Shown piece after piece: positions 1-5,080 of a stretch of DNA of 5,080 bases. The translations under genes were made by a program, and so were the position numbers. The notes beneath the pieces were generated by a model. That model was not told where the DNA came from, ran no database searches, and worked only from the letters and a program-made list of their open reading frames with translations. Origin of the DNA: SVTX01 sp964629615 (GTDB taxonomy: Bacteria > Bacillota > Clostridia > Oscillospirales > CAG-272); the NCBI GenBank assembly GCA_964629615.1, contig CAZVUD010000061.1:1-5080 (forward strand), given 5' to 3'. Every line of letters starts with the position of its first letter. Position 1 is the first letter of the stretch.

Positions 1-19
1 GTGAATATTCTCTAGGCAT
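1..19 (-). CDS. fusA: Elongation factor G, N-terminal fragment (partial)
   Basis: Only the first six codons and one further base are in the window; the gene continues past the left edge. They read Met-Pro-Arg-Glu-Tyr-Ser, and the last base (C) is compatible with a following Leu. This matches the usual start of bacterial EF-G (MPREYSLE...), just ahead of its GTP-binding P-loop. EF-G is the ribosomal translocase GTPase and also helps ribosome recycling. Two things support the call besides the peptide: a good Shine-Dalgarno lies 8 nt upstream, and the position directly after rpsG is the canonical str-operon order rpsL-rpsG-fusA. The 18-nt gap from rpsG implies co-transcription. No domain can be inspected here, so intactness is unknown. 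Confidence 0.87.
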
Positions 20-27
20 TTATTGGT

Positions 28-33
28 CTCCTT
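28..33 (-). promoter_or_regulatory. Ribosome binding site of fusA
   Basis: The minus strand reads AAGGAG followed by 8 nt and then ATG. It lies wholly within the 18-nt rpsG-fusA spacer and fixes the fusA start at 17-19. Confidence 0.85.
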
Positions 34-37
34 GATA

Positions 38-508
38 TTAATATCTGTAATGAGCAAAAGCCTTGTTTGCCTCTGCCATTCTGTGCGTTTCTTCTTTCTT
101 CTTGAAAGCTCCGCCCATGCTGTTCTTAGCATCGATTATCTCTGCGGCGAGCTTCTCAGCCATAGTTCTCTCACTGCGGTTTCTTGTGTATGTTACAAGC
201 CAACGCAAAGCAAGAGTCTGCTGTCTTTCGGGTCTAACTTCCATGGGCACCTGATATGTGGAACCACCTACACGGCGAGCCTTTACTTCAAGCTGGGGCT
301 TGATGTTATCAAGAGCTTCCTGGAATACTTCGAGGGCATTCTGACCAATCTTACCTTCAACGATTGCAAATGCATCATAAACGATTGTCTGTGCTACGCC
401 CTTCTTGCCATCATACATAATGTTGTTGATAAGCTTTGTTACAAGCTTAGAACCGTACATATTATCCTGCAATACGTCTCTTTTGGATATACGACCTCTT
501 ATCGGCAC
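38..508 (-). CDS. rpsG: 30S ribosomal protein S7
   Basis: S7 is a primary 16S rRNA-binding protein that nucleates assembly of the 30S head and lies near the E-site tRNA and mRNA exit. The 156-residue product shows family landmarks in order: the SKRDVLQD N-terminal segment, YGSKLVTKLINNIM with DGKKG, the LEVKARRVGGSTYQVP beta-hairpin region near the middle, the RPERQQTLALRWLV helix, and the C-terminal MAEANKAFAHYR. The start is taken as GTG at 506-508. In-frame TTG (527-529) and ATG (524-526) codons lie upstream, but the second of these abuts an AAGGAGGG that sits 8 nt before the GTG, and a GTG start gives the exact usual length. Upstream starts would make residues out of the ribosome binding site. 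The N-terminus (PIRGRISKRDVLQDN) departs somewhat from the common PRRG...PKRDVLPDP. It ends in TAA, 18 nt before fusA. In E. coli, S7 represses translation of its own operon; whether that holds here is not shown. Confidence 0.96.
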   Translation of the reverse strand: MPIRGRISKRDVLQDNMYGSKLVTKLINNIMYDGKKGVAQTIVYDAFAIVEGKIGQNALEVFQEALDNIKPQLEVKARRVGGSTYQVPMEVRPERQQTLALRWLVTYTRNRSERTMAEKLAAEIIDAKNSMGGAFKKKEETHRMAEANKAFAHYRY

Positions 509-664
509 TGTACTTCCCTCCTTCATCAAATTTAAAAAATGAAATCATTGGTACTCAAAAGCAAGCCTCTGTTGTGCGCCTCGTTAATATAAACATTTTG
601 AGATTAACTCGGACGAACTGTGTCTTTCTTACTTTATTTTTACCTTTAAAAATTAAGAAGTATA
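509..664 (-). other. rpsL-rpsG intergenic spacer with inverted repeat
   Basis: This 156-nt AT-rich, non-coding spacer is longer than is usual between co-transcribed ribosomal protein genes. It contains a 6-bp inverted repeat, GTTAAT at 583-588 and ATTAAC at 603-608, with a 14-nt loop. I see no terminator with a U-tract and no convincing promoter; a TATATT near the repeat lacks a -35 at proper spacing. In E. coli the rpsL-rpsG spacer is the S7 autoregulatory target, so an RNA control element is possible, but I cannot recognise an S7 site here. Confidence 0.5.
516..523 (-). promoter_or_regulatory. Ribosome binding site deciding the rpsG GTG start
   Basis: The minus strand reads AAGGAGGG, with 8 nt between AGGAGG and the GTG at 506-508. 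The alternative ATG at 524-526 directly precedes this site and cannot use it, so the downstream GTG is the supported initiation codon. Confidence 0.88.
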
Positions 665-1090
665 TTACTTCTTTGCGCCCTTCTTGGGAGCTTTTGCACC
701 GTACTTGGAACGGCTCTGCTTACGGTTTGCGACACCCTGAGCATCGAGCGTACCGCGAATGATGTGGTAACGCACACCGGGGAGGTCACGAACTCTACCG
801 CCTCTGATAAGAACAACTGAGTGTTCCTGAAGGTTGTGTCCGATACCCGGAATGTAGGTAGTTGCTTCAAGACCGTTTGTAAGTCTTACTCTGGCGATCT
901 TACGAAGAGCCGAGTTAGGCTTCTTAGGGCTTGTTGTAGATACCTTTGTGCATACGCCTCTTTTCTGAGGAGCAGGCTGATCTGTAGACTTGTTTGTCAA
1001 TGTGTTAAGACCCTTCTGAAGCACGGGTGCTTTAGACTTGTATGTCTTATCCTGACGTCCCTGTCTTACGAGCTGGTTAAAGGTTGGCAT
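665..1090 (-). CDS. rpsL: 30S ribosomal protein S12
   Basis: S12 sits at the decoding centre of the 30S subunit and governs tRNA selection accuracy. The 141-residue product starts MPTFNQLVRQGRQ and contains the family core PQKRGVCT (41-48), the TTSPKKPNSALRK loop (52-64), GHNLQEHS (84-91), RGGRVRDLPGVRYH (96-109) and the RKQSRSKYG C-terminal motif. Relative to the 124-residue E. coli protein it has the roughly 13-residue insert ahead of PQKRG (about residues 26-40) found in low-G+C Gram-positives, and a short Lys-rich tail. The residue matching Lys43 is retained (Lys56), but the one matching Lys88 is Arg (Arg101). Asp102, equivalent to the methylthiolated Asp89, is conserved. ATG at 1088-1090 is preceded by AAGGAGG and the stop is TAA. 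It is the first gene of the str transcription unit, with its own consensus promoter upstream. Confidence 0.98.
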   Translation of the reverse strand: MPTFNQLVRQGRQDKTYKSKAPVLQKGLNTLTNKSTDQPAPQKRGVCTKVSTTSPKKPNSALRKIARVRLTNGLEATTYIPGIGHNLQEHSVVLIRGGRVRDLPGVRYHIIRGTLDAQGVANRKQSRSKYGAKAPKKGAKK

Positions 1091-1224
1091 TCTTCCTAGT
1101 TTCCTCCTTCTTTAAAGAATTAAATGTTTATATTACAGGCGCTCAAAGCATACCGTTAACGTCGCTTTTTGCGTTTCTGTCCGTTTTTGCGCAAAGTTAC
1201 CCCATAGTTGAATAAATTGCGTAC
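1091..1224 (-). other. Untranslated leader of the str operon mRNA
   Basis: From the predicted start point near 1224 to the rpsL ATG there are about 134 nt with no recognisable gene. Visible structure is limited. There is a direct repeat, CGCAAAAA on the minus strand at 1184-1191 and 1166-1173. A 6-bp inverted repeat lies at 1168-1173/1190-1195 with a 16-nt loop, the palindrome CGTTAACG is at 1154-1161, and the 12-bp palindrome by the ribosome binding site completes the list. No strong stem followed by a U-tract is present, so an attenuator is not supported. I do not recognise a known ribosomal-protein leader family. The 5' boundary is inferred from the promoter. Confidence 0.5.
1103..1109 (-). 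promoter_or_regulatory. Ribosome binding site of rpsL
   Basis: The minus strand reads AAGGAGG, 12 nt before the rpsL ATG, which is slightly wider than the optimum. Its 5' end overlaps a 12-bp palindrome, TTCTTTAAAGAA, at 1108-1119. Confidence 0.82.
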
Positions 1225-1230
1225 GGCATT

Positions 1231-1259
1231 ATTATAACATTGACATCATTTTTTGTCAA
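1231..1259 (-). promoter_or_regulatory. Consensus sigma-A promoter of the str operon (rpsL-rpsG-fusA)
   Basis: On the minus strand the -35 is TTGACA (1254-1259) and the -10 is TATAAT (1231-1236), separated by exactly 17 bp, both perfect consensus hexamers. A TG one base upstream of the -10 adds an extended -10 element. The predicted transcription start is near 1224. It lies between the rpoC terminator and rpsL and points toward rpsL, so it should drive the str operon strongly and independently of rpoBC. Confidence 0.93.
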
Positions 1260-1260
1260 T
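1239..1260. repeat. Inverted repeat overlapping the promoter -35 and spacer
   Basis: Seven-base arms ATTGACA (1239-1245) and TGTCAAT (1254-1260) are separated by 8 bp. One arm contains the entire -35 hexamer and the other lies in the promoter spacer, so a dimeric protein bound here would block RNA polymerase. The dyad is directly visible; an operator role is inference, and the AT-rich context makes chance occurrence possible. Confidence 0.5.
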
Positions 1261-1332
1261 AGTCATTAGGAATTGATTTGAATTTCTCCCTTTTGCACAA
1301 ATGAAAACAGTATTTATTTAATATTTTTGTGT

Positions 1333-1370
1333 AAAAAGACCTCCGCGATAATTTCGCGGAGGTCTTTTTT
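1333..1370 (-). terminator. Rho-independent terminator of rpoBC
   Basis: Perfect 16-bp inverted repeat with arms at 1333-1348 and 1354-1369 and a 5-nt loop. The 11-bp core is GACCTCCGCGA paired with TCGCGGAGGTC, flanked by A and T tracts. On the minus strand the stem is followed by a run of U residues, about 64 nt after the rpoC stop. Because both sides carry A/T tracts it could act in both directions, but no plus-strand gene is visible to use it. Confidence 0.93.
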
Positions 1371-1382
1371 ATGAAATTTCTA

Positions 1383-1404
1383 ACAATTTTTTTGTGAAAA
1401 TTGT
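1383..1404 (-). repeat. AT-rich inverted repeat in the rpoC 3' untranslated region
   Basis: Eight-base arms ACAATTTT (1383-1390) and AAAATTGT (1397-1404) with a 6-nt spacer lie between the rpoC stop and the GC-rich terminator. In RNA this would be a weak hairpin ending without a U-tract, so it may be a secondary 3'-end structure or simply AT-rich sequence. Its role is unknown. Confidence 0.4.
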
Positions 1405-1411
1405 ACAAACG

Positions 1412-1439
1412 TCAATCATTTATCAACCATTTATCAATC
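1412..1439. repeat. 11-bp tandem repeat overlapping the rpoC stop codon
   Basis: Plus-strand units TCAATCATTTA (1412-1422) and TCAACCATTTA (1423-1433) differ at one base and are followed by a partial third copy, TCAATC (1434-1439). On the minus strand each copy contributes a TGA, and the first is the rpoC stop, immediately followed by TAA. Because the 11-nt period is not a multiple of three, the three TGA codons fall in three different frames. Confidence 0.7.
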
Positions 1440-4400
1440 GTTGATCTCTTCAAGTACAGCATTTCCGCCCTCTGCCACATACGCATTTTCTGCATCAGCA
1501 GCATTAGCTTCCTCGCTTTCCATAGCCTCGATCATGGTCTCGCCGAACTTGTTGTCAGACTCACTCTGGACCTTCTTGACGCCTACATTTCTGTAGCAGC
1601 TCATACCTGTACCTGCAGGAATAAGCTTACCTATGATGACATTCTCCTTAAGTCCGAGCAGGTGGTCTACCTTACCTCTGATAGCAGCCTCTGTAAGTAC
1701 CTTTGTGGTCTCCTGGAAGGAAGCTGCGGAAAGGAAGGACTCTGTAAGGATAGAAGCCTTTGTGATACCGAGGAGCACAGGAGAGCCTGTTGCAAGCTTG
1801 AGCATATCCTCGCCTGCATCTATTCTTGCCTGTACCTTGTCATTCTCTTCCTCAAATGTGGAAGCGTCAACAAGTGCACCTACGAGCATTTCAGAATCTC
1901 CGTTATCCTCAACTCTGATCTTCTTGGTCATCTGACGTGCTATTACCTCGATATGCTTATCGTTTACGTTACAAGACTGTGAACGGTATACCTTCTGAGT
2001 TTCCTTGATGATGTATTCGTATACTGCATCAAGTCCGAGTATTCTCATGATATCAGCAGGAGCCTTAGAGCCTTCAGTCAAGGCGTCACCGACCTCAACA
2101 TGGTCTCCGTCGTTTACAGCAAGTCTTGTTCCGTAAGGAACCTCATACTTCTTGTAATCTTGAGTCGTATATTCACCGTGAGTATTATCGGGCATGATAG
2201 TGATATCATTCATGCCTGCGACCTCACCGGATATGATCTGTACAGTACCTGCGACCTCAGCCATGATGGCAGCCTTCTTGGGCTGACGTGCTTCAAAGAG
2301 CTCCTCAACTCTGGGAAGACCCTGTGTAATATCGCTTCCTGCGACACCACCCGAGTGGAAGGTTCTCATGGTAAGCTGTGTACCGGGCTCACCGATAGAC
2401 TGTGCAGCTATGATACCGACTGCCTCACCGATATTAACGAGCTTGCCGGAAGCCAAGTCAGCACCGTAGCAATGCGCGCATATACCGTTCTTTGCGTGAC
2501 ACTGGATAACTGTTCTGATGTATACCTTATCTATACCTGCGTCAGTGATCTTCTTAACTATATCGTCAGTGATCATAACGTCATCCTCAGCGATAACAGT
2601 ACCGTCAGGAGCGATTATCGGCCCCATGGTGTATCTGCCGAGTATTCTGTCGCTGAGAGGCTCAAGGACATTCTTGTCGTCCATGATCTCATTTACCCAA
2701 GCGCCCTTCTTGGTGTCGCACTTTTCTTCTCTTACGATGATCTCCTGTGCAACGTCAACAAGACGTCTTGTAAGGTAACCTGATTCAGCCGTCTTAAGAG
2801 CTGTATCGGAAAGCGACTTACGGGAGGATCTTGCACCCATGAAGTACTCTGTGATGTTAAGACCTTCACGGAAGTTTGACTTGATCGGGATCTCCATGGT
2901 CTTACCTGTAGCCGAGAACATAAGTCCTCTCATACCTGCAAGCTGACGCATCTGTGTCATAGAACCACGCGCACCGGAGTCCGCCATGATCTTGATCGGG
3001 TTGTAGGTAGAGAATCCTGCTTCAAGCGCAGTAGTTACCTTGTTTGTCGTGTTGTCCCAGATCTTTATTACAGACGAATATCTTTCCTCCTCGGAAAGCT
3101 CGCCGCGCATGTAATGCTTATATACCTTATCAACGTCCTTCTGGGCGTCTGCAAGGTATCCCTTCTTCTCTTCGGGAATAGTCATATCGTATACCGAAAT
3201 GGAGAAGGATGCACGTGTCGAATACTTATAGCCCATAGCCTTGATATCATCAAGCATATTTGCGCAGACAGCGAAGCCGTGCTGCTTTATGCACATATCG
3301 ATGATCTGACCGAGCTGCTTCTTCTTAACGACGAATTCGATCTCAAGCTTGAATTCATTCTCAGGCAAGCTTCTGTCAACAAATCCGAGGTCCTGAGGCA
3401 GGGGCTTATTGAAGATAAGTCTACCAAGGGTAGTCTCTATTATCTTTGACTTTGTCTGTCCGTTGATCTCCTTTGTGATCCTTACCTTGATCACGGAATG
3501 GAGTCCTATAACGCCGTTCTCGTAAGCCATGACAGCCTCGTCATAGTCCTTGAACACGCTGCCCTCACCGGGCTCGCCGGGCTTCATCATTGTGAGGTAG
3601 TAAGAACCGAGTATCATGTCCTGCGTAGGTGTTGCAACTGCGCGACCGTCCATAGGCTTCAGAAGGTTGTTTGCAGAAAGCATGAGGAATCTCGCCTCTG
3701 CCTGCGCTTCTGCGGAAAGCGGTACGTGTACAGGCATCTGGTCACCGTCGAAGTCGGCGTTGAACGCAGTACATACAAGGGGATGGAGTCTTATCGCTCT
3801 GCCGTCTACGAGCACAGGCTCAAATGCCTGAATGGAAAGACGGTGAAGCGTAGGAGCTCTGTTAAGAAGCACGGGGTGCTCCTTGATAACATTTTCAAGA
3901 GCGTCCCAAACATCGGGATGTACTCTCTCTATCTTTCTCTGTGCGTCCTTTACGTTTGTAGCCTTGCTCATTTCAACGAGTCGTTTTACAACAAAGGGTT
4001 TGAAAAGCTCAAGTGCCATTTCACGGGGCAGACCGCACTGATATATCTTAAGTGAAGGACCTACGACGATAACCGAACGTCCCGAATAGTCAACACGCTT
4101 ACCAAGCAGATTTTGACGGAATCTACCCTGCTTACCGCGAAGCATCTCAGAGAGAGATTTGAGCGGACGGTTGGAGGGTCCTGTTACAGGCTTGCCTCTT
4201 CTGCCGTTATCTATAAGCGCGTCTACCGCCTCCTGAAGCATTCTCATTTCATTTCTGATAACTATTTCAGGTGTGCGGATCTCAAGCAGCTTCTTAAGAC
4301 GGTTATTTCTGCTTATAACACGTCTGTAAAGCTCGTTAAGGTCAGAGGATGCAAAGCGTCCGCCGTCAAGCTGTGTCATGGGGCGGATGTCCGCAGGAAG

Positions 4401-5080
4401 CACGGGGAGGATATCAAGTATCATCCACTCAAGCTTGTTGCCTGATTTTCTGAATGCTTCAACTACCTCAAGACGCTTGATGAGTCTTGTCTTTTTCTGA
4501 CCGCTTGCGGATATCAGCTCATTCTTGAGCTGCTCCGAAAGCTCCTGTACGTTTATCTTCTGGAGAAGCTCCTTAATGGCAGCCGCTCCCATTCCAACTC
4601 GAAATTCGTCCTCGTACATTTCACGATATTCGAGATATTGCTTTTCTGTAAGCACCATACCTGTCACAAGAGGTGTCGTGCCGGGATCAAGCACTACATT
4701 TTCCGCAAAGTAGAGTACCTGCTCAAGCTGCTTTGGTGACATGTCAAGCACGAGAGCCATTCTGGAAGGAATAGCCTTGAAGTACCAAATGTGAGATACG
4801 GGAGCTGCAAGCTCTATATGTCCCATTCTCTCACGTCTGACCTTCTTTGTAGTTACGTCAACGCCGCACTTTTCGCACTTGTGTACTTCCTTGGAGTGAG
4901 AGTTCTTATACTTTCCGCACGCGCACGCGCCGTCCTTCATAGGACCAAAGATGCGCTCGCAGAAAAGTCCTCCCACCTCAGGCTTGAGGGTCCTGTAGTT
5001 TATGGTTTCAGGCTTGTATACCTCGCCATAAGACCACTCTCTGATCATTTCCGGAGATGCCAGACCTATTTTTATAGATG
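1434..5080 (-). CDS. rpoC: DNA-directed RNA polymerase beta' subunit (5' end cut off by window)
   Basis: This is the largest catalytic subunit of RNA polymerase; with beta it forms the active-site cleft. The frame stays open to the right edge (...SIKIGLASPE before the Met at 5046-5048), so that Met is internal and only about five to seven residues are missing. Numbering from it, landmarks are an N-terminal zinc ribbon (Cys42, Cys44, Cys58, Cys61), the DGGRFASSDLNELYRR lid region (228-243), GKRVDYSGRS (316-325), RAPTLHR (397-403) and catalytic NADFDGDQM with Asp432, Asp434 and Asp436. Next come the F-loop (about 699-720), bridge helix (731-767), second zinc site (Cys777, Cys850, Cys857, Cys860) and trigger loop LTMRTFHSGG (892-901, His898). 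The Proteobacterial trigger-loop insertion is absent. The C-terminus is an acidic tail ending in TGA. All catalytic residues are present, but the F-loop, bridge-helix hinge, zinc ribbon and residues near the active site carry uncommon substitutions. rpoB would be expected just beyond the right edge. Confidence 0.99.
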   Translation of the reverse strand, partial: SIKIGLASPEMIREWSYGEVYKPETINYRTLKPEVGGLFCERIFGPMKDGACACGKYKNSHSKEVHKCEKCGVDVTTKKVRRERMGHIELAAPVSHIWYFKAIPSRMALVLDMSPKQLEQVLYFAENVVLDPGTTPLVTGMVLTEKQYLEYREMYEDEFRVGMGAAAIKELLQKINVQELSEQLKNELISASGQKKTRLIKRLEVVEAFRKSGNKLEWMILDILPVLPADIRPMTQLDGGRFASSDLNELYRRVISRNNRLKKLLEIRTPEIVIRNEMRMLQEAVDALIDNGRRGKPVTGPSNRPLKSLSEMLRGKQGRFRQNLLGKRVDYSGRSVIVVGPSLKIYQCGLPREMALELFKPFVVKRLVEMSKATNVKDAQRKIERVHPDVWDALENVIKEHPVLLNRAPTLHRLSIQAFEPVLVDGRAIRLHPLVCTAFNADFDGDQMPVHVPLSAEAQAEARFLMLSANNLLKPMDGRAVATPTQDMILGSYYLTMMKPGEPGEGSVFKDYDEAVMAYENGVIGLHSVIKVRITKEINGQTKSKIIETTLGRLIFNKPLPQDLGFVDRSLPENEFKLEIEFVVKKKQLGQIIDMCIKQHGFAVCANMLDDIKAMGYKYSTRASFSISVYDMTIPEEKKGYLADAQKDVDKVYKHYMRGELSEEERYSSVIKIWDNTTNKVTTALEAGFSTYNPIKIMADSGARGSMTQMRQLAGMRGLMFSATGKTMEIPIKSNFREGLNITEYFMGARSSRKSLSDTALKTAESGYLTRRLVDVAQEIIVREEKCDTKKGAWVNEIMDDKNVLEPLSDRILGRYTMGPIIAPDGTVIAEDDVMITDDIVKKITDAGIDKVYIRTVIQCHAKNGICAHCYGADLASGKLVNIGEAVGIIAAQSIGEPGTQLTMRTFHSGGVAGSDITQGLPRVEELFEARQPKKAAIMAEVAGTVQIISGEVAGMNDITIMPDNTHGEYTTQDYKKYEVPYGTRLAVNDGDHVEVGDALTEGSKAPADIMRILGLDAVYEYIIKETQKVYRSQSCNVNDKHIEVIARQMTKKIRVEDNGDSEMLVGALVDASTFEEENDKVQARIDAGEDMLKLATGSPVLLGITKASILTESFLSAASFQETTKVLTEAAIRGKVDHLLGLKENVIIGKLIPAGTGMSCYRNVGVKKVQSESDNKFGETMIEAMESEEANAADAENAYVAEGGNAVLEEIND

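Noticed and set aside
23..535. 170-codon plus-strand open frame over rpsG
   Set aside because: It mirrors the full rpsG gene, which is unmistakable on the minus strand.
583..608. Possible internal promoter (TATATT) in the rpsL-rpsG spacer
   Set aside because: No reasonable -35 hexamer lies 16-18 bp upstream; the sequence is AT-rich throughout.
646..870. 74-codon minus-strand frame inside rpsL
   Set aside because: It overlaps the highly conserved rpsL frame in another phase and shows no family features.
1108..1119. 12-bp palindrome TTCTTTAAAGAA as a hairpin hiding the rpsL ribosome binding site
   Set aside because: Allowing for a loop, only about four weak pairs could form and only two bases of the binding site are involved, so strong sequestration is unlikely.
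1163..1173. CGC-AAAAA-GCG hairpin as an attenuator in the leader
   Set aside because: A three-base stem with no following U-tract cannot act as a terminator.
1401..1982. 193-codon plus-strand open frame
   Set aside because: It lies antisense within the rpoC C-terminus, is Cys/Leu/Ser-rich with no recognisable domain or ribosome binding site, and is explained as a shadow of rpoC codon use.
2100..2783. 227-codon plus-strand open frame
   Set aside because: Antisense to the rpoC trigger-loop and bridge-helix region; composition and lack of initiation signals mark it as a shadow.
3498..4055. 185-codon plus-strand open frame
   Set aside because: Antisense to the rpoC catalytic region; no family features and no ribosome binding site.
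1..5080. CRISPR array, tRNA or rRNA gene, insertion sequence, phage or defence genes
   Set aside because: None is visible: nearly all the window is accounted for by rpoC, rpsL, rpsG and fusA plus two short regulatory gaps.

Overview
This window carries the boundary between the rpoBC operon and the str operon of a low-G+C Gram-positive bacterium. Every gene is on the minus strand. In transcription order they are rpoC (RNA polymerase beta' subunit, missing only its first few codons at the right edge), a terminator and a promoter in a 343-bp gap, rpsL (ribosomal protein S12), rpsG (S7), and the first six codons of fusA (elongation factor G) at the left edge.

The organism is most likely a Clostridia-type Firmicute, perhaps near Ruminococcus or Oscillospiraceae; this is inference. 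Support comes from a 141-residue S12 carrying the roughly 13-residue N-terminal insert typical of low-G+C Gram-positives, and a beta' of Firmicute length (about 1,220 residues) without the large trigger-loop insertion of Proteobacteria. Strong AAGGAGG-type ribosome binding sites and a perfect sigma-A consensus promoter with AT-rich spacers also fit.

Layout, right to left. Positions 5080-1434 are rpoC, whose TGA stop lies inside an 11-bp tandem repeat. Positions 1433-1091 are non-coding: an AT-rich inverted repeat, a 16-bp-stem Rho-independent terminator (1333-1370), a consensus promoter (TTGACA-17-TATAAT, 1231-1259) and an approximately 134-nt leader. Positions 1090-665 are rpsL, 664-509 a 156-nt spacer, 508-38 rpsG (GTG start), 37-20 a short spacer, and 19-1 the start of fusA. 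The L7Ae-like gene (ybxF/rplGB) that many Firmicutes carry between rpoC and rpsL is absent here. The terminator and promoter suggest that str-operon expression is uncoupled from rpoBC.

The genes are core transcription and translation machinery; I see no mobile element, defence system or other undescribed multi-gene system. The most notable signal is within RpoC. The N-terminal hinge of the bridge helix and the facing F-loop, normally almost invariant in bacteria, carry a cluster of substitutions, and further changes sit beside the catalytic NADFDGDQM motif and in the N-terminal zinc ribbon. S12 has Arg at the position equivalent to Lys88, where substitutions are linked to streptomycin resistance in other bacteria.
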